The notes: generated by a model not told the origin, from the sequence alone. 64,000 bases of DNA from Xylophilus sp. GOD-11R (GCF_033546935.1 NZ_CP137854.1:1116001-1180000), one strand, 5' to 3'; counted from the first letter of the stretch, positions 10,701-20,349 are shown. Numbers and translations are program-made.

Positions 10701-13700
10701 AGTTCGACGCCATTAAACCCCGATGCTCAGACCATACTGCGCTATCGGGTAAGGGTCGGAGTTGGTGCGGCAAATAATGCTGAGGCGATTAACCGGGCCA
10801 GTGCGCAGGCCGGTCCGATTGCGTCGAATTCGGCCTCGGCGTCGGTCCGTGTTGCGGGAGGCGTTTTATCAGACGAGGCTTTCGCTTTCGGGAAGGTCTA
10901 CCTTGACTGCCGGCGCGATGGGCAACAAGACGACGAGCACGATGTCGGTGTGCCGGGAGTTAGGCTATTTTTGGAGAACGGCACTTTCGTCGTTACGGAT
11001 GGCGAGGGTAAGTGGAGTCTTTACGGGTTGAAGCCTGTGACGCACGTGGTGCGTGTTGACCAGTCAACACTGCCGCGCGGCGCGCGACTGGAAATTCTCG
11101 ACAATCGAAATGCCGGCAATCCTGCGAGCAGGTTCCTGGACCTGGCCAAGGGTGAGTTAAACAAGGCTGATTTCCCTATCGAAAATTGTGACGATCAATC
11201 ACTAGTTGCCGAGGTCAAGGCACGTCGCACAGCAGTAGCCTTGAACGGAACCTTTGATGGAGAAGCACAAATGCGGGCGAGGCTTGATCCAGAGGGGCGG
11301 CGTGTTTCGTCCACTGACTCCAAAGCATTACCTGCAAGCGGACAGTCATCCGGGATAGGCGCTTTTCAAAACACGGGTGCCTTCGCGGCTGCCGCGGTGC
11401 CTCTTATCGCGCTTCCCGTACCGACCGTTAATACTTCTGTCGGTCGATTCGTCGGCGGACTTTCCGGTAATGGCACCTTGGGGATTGGATCCTCTGGCGC
11501 AGGAAGCTTGCCAGGAAGCGTTTTTCCGCCAATGGGCCAAGCTGGTTTGCCAACGGCTTTAGCCCAGACGGGAAATCCCGTCGGTGCGGCTTTGCCCGCA
11601 AACGCCCCTTCCCGCACATCAGCAGCTCTTGATAAGGCGCTCGTCGCGCAGGAGATGAACAAGGGCAAAGCTTCATTGGGAGATCTGCTTTCCACCGTAA
11701 CTGATGCCAGTCTAGGATTTTTGGATCTGCGAGACCACGAAACGTTAACGCAGCAATCGGTGAATGTCAGCGTTAAAGGCCCATTGGGTTCAAATTTGGG
11801 GCTTCGTTTGAATGGAGACCTCGTTGGCGAAAGCCGCATAGGCAAGAAGGCCACGCTTGAGACAAAGAGCGTCGAGGGATGGGAGTATGTTGGCGTGTTG
11901 TTAAAACCGGGCGTCAATACCCTGAATCTTCGCGCGACCGATCAGTTTGGGAACGAGCGCGGTGACGGCGAGACTATTTCGGTAACGGCGCCGGACACCA
12001 TGAGTGCGATTGAACTCAGTATTCCAGCTACTGCACGGGCGGATTTACGTACGCCCATCGTAATCAGAGTCCAGCTGCTCGACTCTTCAGGCCTGCGTGT
12101 AGGTGCGAGGACGCAGTTGACGCTCGAGGCGGACCGCGGTCGCTGGATCGACGAGGATCTGAATCCAAAAGAACCGGGTGTGCAAGTGTTCATGGAGGGC
12201 GGACAAGCTGAATTTCGCATTCTTCCGCCAGCAGAGCCGGGAACCCTCAGGATCCGAGTCAGTGCAGGTCCTTTGGTCAAAGAGGCGATGGTCAGCCTGT
12301 TGGCAGAGCTTCGCCCCATGATTGGCGTGGGTATCGTCGAGGGGGTGCTTGATTTCAGCAAGCGAGGGCATCTGCCCATCGGCGCTGTTCCCGCCGGCGC
12401 TGCTTTCGAAAGCGAACTCAGCAATTTGGGTGGGTCGGATGGCGGCATGCGCCTCGGAGCGCGATCGGCTTTCTTCCTGAAGGGAGCCGTCAAGGGGGAG
12501 TATCTTTTAACGGCGAGTTTTGACTCGGACAAACGTCATAAGGATCGTCTGTTCCGCGACATTCGGCCGGATGATTTCTACCCGATATATGGAGATTCGT
12601 CGGTTCGTGGATTCGACGCACAAAGCACGCAACGGCTGTATGTTCGGGTTGATAAAAATCGGTCTTATCTGTTGTATGGCGATTTTTCAACCACCAGCAG
12701 CAGCGAGGTTCGTAGTTTGAGCCAGACTAATCGCACATTGACTGGGCTGAGGCATGTCTATGACGACAAGGATTTGCGCGCCTCCAGCTATGTGTCGAAT
12801 ACCTCGCAGACGCAGCAGGTCGAAGAGTTTCGTGCATTGGGCACCTCCGGCCCGTACTATCTAAGTGCGTCCGGCGGCGAATTTGTCGACAACAGCGAGC
12901 AAATCGAGATAGTCGTTCGCGATAGGAATCAACCAAATATTGTTCTGCAGCGCACGCCTGTAACACGATTCGTAGATTATACCGTCGAGGCCTTGACGCG
13001 TCGTATTTTGTTCACCCGGCCTATTTCGTCGGTCGATGGCGCGATGAACCCTCAATCTATTCGTGTTACGTACGAAGTTGAGAATGGCGGCGAGAACTTC
13101 GTTGTCGCGGGGACGGACGTGCAGTTCAGGCCTGTCGACAACCTGCAGCTGGGTGTTGTGGTGAATACCGACCGTAACCCTGCAAATCGTCGAGACATGG
13201 CTGCCTTGACGGCGCTCGCACGACTTGGCGAAAGCACCACGCTAGCCGCTGAAATTGTGCGCACTCAATCGGACGAAAAACAGAATGGTGCTGCAGCGCG
13301 GGCCGAAATTCGCTACCAGCATGAAGATGTGGCCGCAGTGGCTCTCGCCTCGAAAACCTCGACAGGCTTTGACAACCCCGGGGCAACTACAAGTGCGGGG
13401 CGTTCGGACTTGAGCGCTCGAATGGAATATCGAGTCGATCCTTCACTTTCAGTGCGCGGTGAAGCGCTCTACAGCAAAGACGCTGCGACGGAGCAGAACC
13501 GAGCGGGCGCTTCGCTCACCGTTCAAAAGAAGGTCAATGAAACATTCACGGTAGAGGGCGGCCTGCGTTACGGGCAGACCAATGCAAGCTTGGGAAGCGT
13601 GTCAGGCTTCGATTACGGCAGCACATCGACCTACAACGGGTCATTCGGCGGAACCCTGGGTGCCGGCAATACGACGGCCTTGGGCGCGTTGGCGACCAAC

Positions 13701-15443
13701 ACTGACAGCCTGAATGAGCACCTCACTACGGTGAGGGCCAGAGTGATCACCAAGGTGCCCGGCATTCAAAATGCCCAGGCCTTTGTCGAAGCTGAACAGA
13801 GCGTCAATGATGGCGATCGTCACAACTTTGCGGTCGGTGCCAATTACGCCTTGACGAACAAGACTCGGGCTTACGGTAGATACGAACTTATTTCCAGCCT
13901 CTATGGGCCATTCGAGGCAGGGGATTCCCGTGTGAACAACACCGGCATCCTGGGTATTGAAAGTGCCTACATGGACGGCGGCCGCATCTATAACGAGTAT
14001 CGGTTGGCCAATTCCATTGATGGCCGCGCAGCGGTTGCGGCTTTGGGCGTTCGTAACACCTATTCTCTAACTCCGAGGATTCGCGTTACCGGTGGGGTTG
14101 AGCACACTCGCAATTTGAGCAGTGCCAGCAACAGCGTCAATAACGGCACCGGGCATGCAAGCCTGTTGGGTGAATCGACCGCGGTGACGGGCGGTGTCGA
14201 ATATTTGCTGGATCAACTCAAGGCAAGCGCCATTTTGGAAGGTCGCAATGGCTCGGATTCCGACACCCTGCTCTTCAGTGGTGGTGTCGCTTATAAGGTG
14301 AACCCGGAAATCAGCTTGCTGGCGCGCTCGGTTTTCAGTGATAGCAAAGGGCAAGGTTCGAGCAGTGGCAACGAACGCCGTCTGCACCGTCACCAGATCG
14401 GGGTCGCTTACCGGCCGGTCGATTCCAATAAGTGGAATGCATTGGCGCGTTACGAGCACAAAGCGGAAGAGATCGTGGGCTCCGGAATTTCTTCTGGCGC
14501 CGCCATAGGCGCCAATTTCAGCGGGGCGACGTTGCCAGGGAAATACCTGACGGACATCTTTTCAACCCACGTCAACTTCAATCCTCAGCGTGGCACGTAC
14601 CTGAGCTCTCGCTATGCAGCGAAGGTGAGTCATGCCGATGACGGGAATCTCGCCAGTCGATATTGGGCGCAGCTGCTGCATGGTCGCATCACCCACGATC
14701 TCGGCCGTGACTGGGATATTGGCCTACAGGCCGGAGTGCTGCGTGGTCATGGTGGCGCCGCTCAGAAGACTTGGGGTGCCGAGGTCGGTTACCAGGTCTA
14801 TCGAGACATCTGGCTCTCAGGTGGCTACAACTTCATCGGCTTGACAGACCGTGATCTGGCGGCGAATGAATACATCAGTGAGGGCCCGTATTTGCGCATG
14901 CGGATGAAGTTTGATGAAACCAGCTTGGGATTTGCCTCGGTGGACAGTTCGGTTGCAGCAGACCCCGTCGCTGGCGTGGCGGTCGTGCCCGAATCTCGGG
15001 TTCGGGATACTGACGCCCCGGCATTGGAAATTTCCAGTCGCCTTGGTCATGGCGTCGAAGCCGATCAGACGGAGTCCACGGTGTTGGATTCCGATTCGAT
15101 TTTCGATGAGGGATCGGCAAATTTGAAAGCGGGAAGTTTGGCAACGCTGGACATCTTTGCCACGCGGGTGGAAGGACTGCCGACCGACGCTGTCTTGCGC
15201 ATCATCGACAAAGATATGGGTCGCCCGTCTGCCAAGTGGGACCTTCAAAAGAACAAGGAGTTGATGGCGGCTCGGGCAAAACGGCTGAAGACCTATTTGG
15301 CGAGTCGGGGGGTCGCGACGCAACGCATACAAACCGATGGTCCGAGCGAAAAGCCGACAGGGCTCGTCAATGGGCGGGAGACGGAGACTTTCTGGGTTCT
15401 TCGGGTACAGGGGGTCGACTCGCAAGTTTCCCAACTGCATTGA
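7794..15443 (+). CDS. Giant DUF11 / SdrD-B-like / beta-barrel / OmpA-like surface protein (2549 aa)
   Basis: A GTG start with GAGGT eight bases upstream gives a signal peptide cleaved near residue 40. DUF11-like modules follow, clearest near residues 563-615 and 898-950. At about 734-760 comes a 'VVDPQGIVYD...AGALVTY' Cna-B-like start, and at about 1031-1095 an SdrD-B-like domain (GVPGVRLFLENG, TDGEGKWSLYGL). Residues about 1510-2400 hold YPIYGDSSVRGFD and YLLYGDF motifs, then long alternating-polarity strands like an outer-membrane barrel. The C-terminus (about 2430-2549) is OmpA-like, with NKELMAARAKRLKTYL and its Arg for peptidoglycan. It could present the DUF11 region outside while tethering to the cell wall. 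Exact role unknown. Confidence 0.88.
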   Translation: MIPLAIKISVNWRKPRWPTTAGLTSLLFLLPLFSGNGYAAPALAGAAMRTIATAAYIPPGQFQSESVISNPVDATVSPVEAMLLTNSQEVIRPPGSGVLLSHLLTNTGNVASTYRLDLQTAAASCSNTASLGAVKLVRDTNSNGVQDGADTVLNLSPPSTITLQPAESTALLVIAEVPRISDGMACLRLTATSTLQNISASNVDAITIGHGAVMVLTKSAYHDGPVIAGKTVAHFDIQATNIGGENAQAVGRSAPALRPVIVDGLPSEMLLLRDVLPRGTHYVPESLQTSTANAVRLYRRPGDPELSYRTVEDRDAIEVAIGLNSSVAPAASIAMQFDALVSQNAPTTIVNLGQSYFFDGAANVESASNPVVLAVGKGLIGIAKESNVPSVDSDQLGKLTSVLNIQFKIKVKNYSDGWLYNVQAIDVMEGLESNQFGRFTASATPGEGEYTIVPGSVRVVSGEGVSANGEFNGTSSRKNLFLSGGKLAPDAMAVVQFDVRVNSLGRIAGIENTATAVASILGGSDGSSDVQDESVDGQDPDPDGDGNPNNNASSTLVQTKVAHLKIKKSASLPRRIDLGVYELDYVIRVENDGSISAPNIRVVDNLSCTFPGQEAGGHVSSWSLVGAPIMRNNILAGSAGFTGRASCNQQQIASSDPRNFPSDLSLILTDGNRPLAPGQVEEVAFTVRLVMNDDAAQARTAISNKAWVASLKENVVATNPTLVIAATAATATALVVDPQGIVYDAGSRKAIAGALVTYVRRSCPLGLAGPIVPDEIYGGESGNYVFNENGSVSMTTGSSGAYQFFLKSPPISSVCNYEISVKPPAGSAYVSPSQLIAAAPGTFSRCGAVVSNVNAPAEKDSTEYFNSVASGVYSTGRLCEVFNNHIPLDPGNVRGLVLRKEASKRQVELGDFLEYALTLINKTGSPINGFEFIDKLPIGFAYVPGSASLDGRISNNPLGGSGPDLKFVQSSTPLNPDAQTILRYRVRVGVGAANNAEAINRASAQAGPIASNSASASVRVAGGVLSDEAFAFGKVYLDCRRDGQQDDEHDVGVPGVRLFLENGTFVVTDGEGKWSLYGLKPVTHVVRVDQSTLPRGARLEILDNRNAGNPASRFLDLAKGELNKADFPIENCDDQSLVAEVKARRTAVALNGTFDGEAQMRARLDPEGRRVSSTDSKALPASGQSSGIGAFQNTGAFAAAAVPLIALPVPTVNTSVGRFVGGLSGNGTLGIGSSGAGSLPGSVFPPMGQAGLPTALAQTGNPVGAALPANAPSRTSAALDKALVAQEMNKGKASLGDLLSTVTDASLGFLDLRDHETLTQQSVNVSVKGPLGSNLGLRLNGDLVGESRIGKKATLETKSVEGWEYVGVLLKPGVNTLNLRATDQFGNERGDGETISVTAPDTMSAIELSIPATARADLRTPIVIRVQLLDSSGLRVGARTQLTLEADRGRWIDEDLNPKEPGVQVFMEGGQAEFRILPPAEPGTLRIRVSAGPLVKEAMVSLLAELRPMIGVGIVEGVLDFSKRGHLPIGAVPAGAAFESELSNLGGSDGGMRLGARSAFFLKGAVKGEYLLTASFDSDKRHKDRLFRDIRPDDFYPIYGDSSVRGFDAQSTQRLYVRVDKNRSYLLYGDFSTTSSSEVRSLSQTNRTLTGLRHVYDDKDLRASSYVSNTSQTQQVEEFRALGTSGPYYLSASGGEFVDNSEQIEIVVRDRNQPNIVLQRTPVTRFVDYTVEALTRRILFTRPISSVDGAMNPQSIRVTYEVENGGENFVVAGTDVQFRPVDNLQLGVVVNTDRNPANRRDMAALTALARLGESTTLAAEIVRTQSDEKQNGAAARAEIRYQHEDVAAVALASKTSTGFDNPGATTSAGRSDLSARMEYRVDPSLSVRGEALYSKDAATEQNRAGASLTVQKKVNETFTVEGGLRYGQTNASLGSVSGFDYGSTSTYNGSFGGTLGAGNTTALGALATNTDSLNEHLTTVRARVITKVPGIQNAQAFVEAEQSVNDGDRHNFAVGANYALTNKTRAYGRYELISSLYGPFEAGDSRVNNTGILGIESAYMDGGRIYNEYRLANSIDGRAAVAALGVRNTYSLTPRIRVTGGVEHTRNLSSASNSVNNGTGHASLLGESTAVTGGVEYLLDQLKASAILEGRNGSDSDTLLFSGGVAYKVNPEISLLARSVFSDSKGQGSSSGNERRLHRHQIGVAYRPVDSNKWNALARYEHKAEEIVGSGISSGAAIGANFSGATLPGKYLTDIFSTHVNFNPQRGTYLSSRYAAKVSHADDGNLASRYWAQLLHGRITHDLGRDWDIGLQAGVLRGHGGAAQKTWGAEVGYQVYRDIWLSGGYNFIGLTDRDLAANEYISEGPYLRMRMKFDETSLGFASVDSSVAADPVAGVAVVPESRVRDTDAPALEISSRLGHGVEADQTESTVLDSDSIFDEGSANLKAGSLATLDIFATRVEGLPTDAVLRIIDKDMGRPSAKWDLQKNKELMAARAKRLKTYLASRGVATQRIQTDGPSEKPTGLVNGRETETFWVLRVQGVDSQVSQLH

Positions 15444-15459
15444 GACGTTGCCCCAAGCC

Positions 15460-16386
15460 TTATGACTGGTTTGCGGCCGCTTTCTCCGACGACATGCGTT
15501 CCCGGATCCACTCCTTGAATGCTGAAAGTGCTGGCGTGTCGCCCCCGTTGGCCGGCGATACCAGGTAATAGGCTCGCTCCACAGGGGGCAATGCCGAACT
15601 GGCTAATACCAACTGGCCGACGTCGATTTCTTCTTGCACCAGCATGCGGGGAACCAGCGCGATGCCCATTCCATGCGCCGCCGCTGCGACTGTCATGGAG
15701 AACAGCTCATAGCGTGGGCCTTCCAGGGCGCCAGGTGCGGTTACGCCCAAGGCGGCGAACCAGCGTTGCCAAGCCGTAGGCCGAGTGCTTTGCTGCAGTA
15801 ATGGCAGGCGAGCCAGACGGGTCGGGTGCAAGGGAAGTTTTTCGTCGGGCAAGAATCGTGGGCTGCATACCGGGACGACGTTTTCGTCCATGAGGTGTTC
15901 AGCCAAGGTCCCTGGCCAGTGGGCCACTTGTTCCGGAGTTCCTGCGAACAGCGCGGCATCGAATCCCGAGTCTTCGAAAATGAATGAACGGGTGCGGGTT
16001 TCGATGTGGACCGTGATGCCGGGATGCAATTGCGCAAGCGCCGGTAGGCGTGGAATAAGCCAGCGGGTGGCAAAGGTCGGGACAGCCGCGAGCGAAATGC
16101 CGCCGCCTCGGCCTCGACCGGTCATCAGATCCAGCGTGTCTTGCTCGAGACCCTGCAAGCTCCTGCTGATCTGGCGGCTGTACTGCAGTCCTGCGGGCGT
16201 CAATGCGACCCCGTGGCGAGTCCTTCGAAATACCGGCAAACCGAGAAACTGTTCGAGCGCTGATATTTGCCGGGAAACCGCGCTTTGCGTCATGGAGAGC
16301 TCCTCAGCTGCCCGTGTGTAACTGCGGTGCCGGGCCGCAGCTTCGAAACAGGCGAGGGCCTGCGTAGAGGGGATTTTTCGGCGCAT
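15460..16386 (-). CDS. gcdR: LysR-family regulator, GcdR-like
   Basis: The 308-aa product has the LysR winged helix-turn-helix at the N-terminus ([33 protein letters not shown]) and a GcvA-type effector domain ([21 protein letters not shown]). It is divergent from the glutaryl-CoA dehydrogenase gene. The same gcdR, gcdH, gcoT arrangement is known for glutarate use in Pseudomonas putida, where GcdR activates the pathway. The symbol rests on this synteny more than on residues. Its 3' end lies 16 bases from the convergent giant DUF11 gene. Confidence 0.85.
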   Translation of the reverse strand: MRRKIPSTQALACFEAAARHRSYTRAAEELSMTQSAVSRQISALEQFLGLPVFRRTRHGVALTPAGLQYSRQISRSLQGLEQDTLDLMTGRGRGGGISLAAVPTFATRWLIPRLPALAQLHPGITVHIETRTRSFIFEDSGFDAALFAGTPEQVAHWPGTLAEHLMDENVVPVCSPRFLPDEKLPLHPTRLARLPLLQQSTRPTAWQRWFAALGVTAPGALEGPRYELFSMTVAAAAHGMGIALVPRMLVQEEIDVGQLVLASSALPPVERAYYLVSPANGGDTPALSAFKEWIRERMSSEKAAANQS

Positions 16387-16447
16387 GGTTCAGACGAGCA
16401 AAAGAGTGCGAAAAAGGCGGATTTGTGAACCGGTCCGCCCGCGAGTT

Positions 16448-16464
16448 TGGAACCAAGTATTCCA
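16448..16464. promoter_or_regulatory. Candidate GcdR operator
   Basis: A perfect dyad TGGAA-N7-TTCCA lies in the 190-base divergent region between gcdR and gcdH. LysR proteins bind interrupted dyads of about this size between divergent genes. Assignment is inference from position and symmetry. Confidence 0.4.
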
Positions 16465-16577
16465 TTTCCTCATTTCTGCGTGTCCGTTTTTCGTTTGCTT
16501 GCGCTCCGGTGCGACCGATACGATGGCTGTTGGCAATCATCCAAGCAGTGCCTGCACCTCAAGTATCTGGAGACCTC

Positions 16578-17777
16578 ATGACCGCATCTCGTGCCGCCTT
16601 CCACTGGGAAGATCCATTTCTGCTCGACCAGCAACTCAGTGACGACGAACGCATGGTCCGCGACGCCGCTGCCGCCTATTGCCAGGACAAACTAGCGCCG
16701 CGCGTACTCGACGCTTTCCGCCATGAAAAGACCGATCCGGCGATTTTTCGGGAAATGGGTGAGCTCGGCCTTTTGGGGCCGACCATTCCGGAGCAGTACG
16801 GCGGCCCTGGCCTGAACTATGTGGCCTACGGACTGATCGGGCGCGAGGTGGAGCGTGTCGATTCCGGCTATCGCTCGATGATGAGCGTGCAGAGTTCGCT
16901 GGTCATGGTGCCGATCTTCGAGTTCGGCACCGAGGCCCAGCGCCAGAAATACCTGCCCAAGCTGGCGACCGGCGAATGGATCGGTTGCTTCGGCCTGACC
17001 GAGCCGGACCACGGCTCCGATCCGGGCAGCATGGCGACGCGCGCCAAGAAGGTCGCCGGCGGATACGAACTGCGCGGCAGCAAGATGTGGATCAGCAACA
17101 GCCCGATCGCCGACGTGTTCGTGGTCTGGGCCAAGGAGGTCAGCGAAGGTGGTGCGGTCGGACCGATCCGAGGTTTCGTGCTTGAGAAGGGCATGAAGGG
17201 ATTGAGCGCGCCGGCCATCCACGGAAAAGTGGGGCTGCGTGCCTCGATCACCGGTGAAATTGTGATGGACGGCGTTTTTGTGCCGGAAGAAAACGCGTTT
17301 CCTGAAGTCCAGGGCTTGAAGGGCCCGTTCACCTGCCTGAACAGTGCTCGTTACGGCATCGCCTGGGGTGCTTTGGGCGCGGCCGAAGATTGCTGGATGC
17401 GGGCGCGCCAGTATGTGCTGGACAGAAAACAGTTCGGGCGCCCGCTGGCGGCCAACCAGCTGATCCAGAAGAAGCTTGCCGACATGCAGACCGAGATCGC
17501 CCTGGGCCTGCAGGGGTGCCTGCGACTCGGCCGGATGAAGGACGAGGGCACGGCAGCGGTGGAGATCACCTCGATTCTCAAGCGCAATTCGTGCGGCAAG
17601 TCGCTGGATATCGCCCGGATGGCCCGTGACATGATGGGCGGCAACGGCATCAGCGACGAGTTCGGCGTGGCACGCCATCTGGTCAACCTGGAGGTGGTGA
17701 ACACCTACGAAGGTACGCACGACGTGCATGCCCTGATTCTGGGTCGCGCACAGACCGGGATTGCCGCCTTCAGCTGA
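16578..17777 (+). CDS. gcdH: Glutaryl-CoA dehydrogenase
   Basis: The FAD enzyme oxidises and decarboxylates glutaryl-CoA to crotonyl-CoA. The frame is open from 16425, but the start at 16578 has GGAG six bases upstream and gives [16 protein letters not shown], the expected N-terminus, and 399 aa, the family length. Visible acyl-CoA dehydrogenase motifs include [17 protein letters not shown] (flavin/substrate site), [16 protein letters not shown] and [21 protein letters not shown]. The catalytic Glu sits in [18 protein letters not shown] near the C-terminus. The CoA-transferase gene follows after a short gap. Confidence 0.95.
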   Translation: MTASRAAFHWEDPFLLDQQLSDDERMVRDAAAAYCQDKLAPRVLDAFRHEKTDPAIFREMGELGLLGPTIPEQYGGPGLNYVAYGLIGREVERVDSGYRSMMSVQSSLVMVPIFEFGTEAQRQKYLPKLATGEWIGCFGLTEPDHGSDPGSMATRAKKVAGGYELRGSKMWISNSPIADVFVVWAKEVSEGGAVGPIRGFVLEKGMKGLSAPAIHGKVGLRASITGEIVMDGVFVPEENAFPEVQGLKGPFTCLNSARYGIAWGALGAAEDCWMRARQYVLDRKQFGRPLAANQLIQKKLADMQTEIALGLQGCLRLGRMKDEGTAAVEITSILKRNSCGKSLDIARMARDMMGGNGISDEFGVARHLVNLEVVNTYEGTHDVHALILGRAQTGIAAFS

Positions 17778-17849
17778 TTCGCGATGGTGGCCGCGGCACG
17801 CGCCCAAACGGCGCGTGTCGCCTGTTCGATTTCTGGAGGAGACATTCGG

Positions 17850-19097
17850 GTGACAGCATTAACCTCGCACGAAGGCGCATTGGCGGGCATCAAGGTACTG
17901 GATCTGTCGCGCGTGCTGGCCGGTCCGTGGTGCACGCAGACGCTCGCGGATCTGGGCGCCGACGTCGTGAAGATCGAGCGTCCGGTGGCGGGCGACGACA
18001 CCCGTCATTGGGGGCCGCCCTTTCTCCGCGATGCACAGGGCGATGCCACTCCGCAGGCCGCTTATTTCGCCTGCTGCAATCGCAACAAACGATCGGTCAC
18101 CATCGACATCGCGACATCCGACGGCCAGGCGATCCTGCGCCGGATGGCCGCCGATTCGGACGTGGTGGTGGAGAACTTCAAAGTGGGTGGCCTGAAGGCC
18201 TATGGGCTCGACTACGAGAGCTTGCGTACCGTCAATCCGCGGCTCGTGTATTGCTCGGTGACCGGGTTCGGGCAGGATGGGCCTTATGCCCGCCGTGCCG
18301 GCTACGACCTGATGGTGCAGGCGATGAGCGGGATGATGAGCATCACCGGTCGCGGTGACGACGTGCCCGGGGGCGGCCCGCAGCGGGTCGGTGTGGCCTT
18401 GACCGACACGTTCACCGGCATGTATGCGGCAACCGCCATTCTGGCGGCGCTTCATGCCAGGCAACGCACCGGGCGCGGCCAATACATCGATATGGCCTTG
18501 CTCGATGTAGGCATGGCGATCCTGGCCAACCAGTCCACCGGGTACCTGAATTCCGGTGATGTGCCCAAGCGCCAGGGAAACACCCACCCCAGCCTGGCCC
18601 CTTATCAGGACTTTCCGACGGCCGACGGCGCGATGCTGCTGGCGATCGGCAACGACGGTCAGTTTGCGCGGTTTTGCGATGCGCTCGACCGCAAGGAGTG
18701 GAGCGTCGATCCCCGCTATGCCACCAATGTCGCGCGGGTGCGCCATCGTGCGACCCTGATTCCGATGATGGAGGAGCTGACCCGCACCCGGTCGACGGCG
18801 TACTGGATCACGCTGTTCGAGGACAAAGCCGTGCCTTGTGGTCCGATCAACGACATCGGGCAGGCGTTTGCCGACCCGCAGGTCCAGGCGCGCGGACTGG
18901 CCCAGCAACTGGCTCGTGACGCCGACGACGGGATCGACGAGATAGCCACTATCGCCAGCCCGATGCGACTGTCGGAGCATCCGCCGGTGCTTCGCTTCGC
19001 ACCGCCGAGCCTGGGGCAGCATACCGACGAGGTTTTGACCGAACTCGGGCTGGACGCCGGCGAAATCTCCCGTCTGCGAAAGGCCGCGGTGGTGTGA
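17850..19097 (+). CDS. gcoT: Family III CoA transferase (GcoT-like, glutarate CoA-transferase)
   Basis: The product is a CaiB/BaiF-type CoA transferase that would load CoA onto glutarate, probably from succinyl-CoA. The start at GTG 17850 has GGAGGA nine bases upstream and gives 415 aa; the open frame extends back to 17784 without support. The N-terminus GIKVLDLSRVLAGPWCTQ and LGADVVKIERP are class signatures. The catalytic Asp is in GQYIDMALLDVG. GCDH-adjacent members of this family are the glutarate-activating enzymes, so donor and acceptor are inferred from context. Confidence 0.9.
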   Translation: MTALTSHEGALAGIKVLDLSRVLAGPWCTQTLADLGADVVKIERPVAGDDTRHWGPPFLRDAQGDATPQAAYFACCNRNKRSVTIDIATSDGQAILRRMAADSDVVVENFKVGGLKAYGLDYESLRTVNPRLVYCSVTGFGQDGPYARRAGYDLMVQAMSGMMSITGRGDDVPGGGPQRVGVALTDTFTGMYAATAILAALHARQRTGRGQYIDMALLDVGMAILANQSTGYLNSGDVPKRQGNTHPSLAPYQDFPTADGAMLLAIGNDGQFARFCDALDRKEWSVDPRYATNVARVRHRATLIPMMEELTRTRSTAYWITLFEDKAVPCGPINDIGQAFADPQVQARGLAQQLARDADDGIDEIATIASPMRLSEHPPVLRFAPPSLGQHTDEVLTELGLDAGEISRLRKAAVV

Positions 19098-19185
19098 GCT
19101 TTCGCGCTTGGCCTTGATCCCGAGACTGGGTCACCCTGGCGGGTGACCCGATCGATCCTGGTCCGCCGGTCAGCTGGCCGGCCGA

Positions 19186-20349
19186 TCAGCGTCGGCGCAG
19201 ACGGCGCTTCGCATCGGCACGGCCCATGGCAATTCGGACGGCGATCTGAAGGACCGCGAGGGTTCCGTAGACAGCCGCCTTTTGCTGCCAAGTCGGACCG
19301 CGCGCCCCGTGGCCGTGCAAGGCGTTCGAACTCGGTGGAGCGTTCGGCTCTTGCGACGAGGTCACCAGCGCTTGCTGCCGTGAACTAGCAGGTGACGCGG
19401 CGGTCGGAGACGCCATCGTCCCCGACGACGCTTGTTTGGTCGGCACTCCCGAAGCCGACGCCCCTGCCGCCCCGGACGAGCGCACCGCCTGTGTGCCGGC
19501 GTGCCCCGACCGCGAGCCATGTTCATTCGCAAACACCCAGGTGAACTCCGCACCCAGCAGGAAAATCTGCGCGGAGTAATAGACCCAGACGAGCAGCACG
19601 ATGATCGACCCGGCAGCCGCGTACGACGAAGCGACACTGGTCTTTCCGACGTAGAGCCCGATCAGCAGCTTGCCGACTTCGAACAGAACGGCCGTGACGC
19701 CCGCGCCCACCCACACATCACGCCACGCGATGCGCGCCTGCGGCATGAGTTTGTAGATCATGGCAAAGAGCAGCGTGGTGATGCCCAGCGAAATGCCGAG
19801 GTTCAACAACTGCAGCGCGATGGCCCATCCGGGAATGATGCCTCCCGCCCATCGCCCGACGACAGCCACGCCTGCGCTCACGACCAGCGAGACCATCAGG
19901 AGGAACGCCAGGCCCAAGATCAGGCCGAAGGACAGAAGACGAGCCTTCAGCGTTCCCATCAGTCCCGACTTGGCGTTCTGTGGAACCTGCCATATGCGGT
20001 CGAGCGCAGACTGGAGCTCGCCGAAAACGGTGGTGGCACCGACGATGAGCACCACGATGCTGATGCCGCCCGCGACCAGCCCGTCGGCCGGCTTGCTCGC
20101 GCTTTTGATCAACCCCTGGATCGCGATGGCGCCGTCGTAACCGAGCAAACCCTGCAACTGGGCCACGATCTCGCCCTGAACCGCTTCACGACCGAAGACC
20201 GCGCCGGCCACAGCGATCACGATGAGCAGCAATGGTGCCAGTGAAAAAACGGTGTAGTAGGCAATCGCGGCGCCCATGCTGGGCGCGTAGTCGTCCGACC
20301 AAGCGCTGACCGACTTGCGCGCCAGATCGAAAAAACGTTTGAAATGCAT
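19186..20349 (-). CDS. YihY/BrkB-family inner membrane protein
   Basis: About six membrane segments occupy the first 290 residues, with the family signature APSMGAAIAYYTVFSLAPLLL near the start and VYYSAQIFLLGAEFTWVFA near the last helix. A Ser/Ala-rich cytoplasmic tail of about 95 residues follows and ends in an Arg-rich cluster. The ATG at 20349 is preferred over 20373 because AGGGGGG precedes it at good spacing. Early labels as RNase BN were wrong for this family; the function is unknown, possibly envelope transport. It stands alone on this strand, pointing towards gcoT. Confidence 0.88.
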   Translation of the reverse strand: MHFKRFFDLARKSVSAWSDDYAPSMGAAIAYYTVFSLAPLLLIVIAVAGAVFGREAVQGEIVAQLQGLLGYDGAIAIQGLIKSASKPADGLVAGGISIVVLIVGATTVFGELQSALDRIWQVPQNAKSGLMGTLKARLLSFGLILGLAFLLMVSLVVSAGVAVVGRWAGGIIPGWAIALQLLNLGISLGITTLLFAMIYKLMPQARIAWRDVWVGAGVTAVLFEVGKLLIGLYVGKTSVASSYAAAGSIIVLLVWVYYSAQIFLLGAEFTWVFANEHGSRSGHAGTQAVRSSGAAGASASGVPTKQASSGTMASPTAASPASSRQQALVTSSQEPNAPPSSNALHGHGARGPTWQQKAAVYGTLAVLQIAVRIAMGRADAKRRLRRR

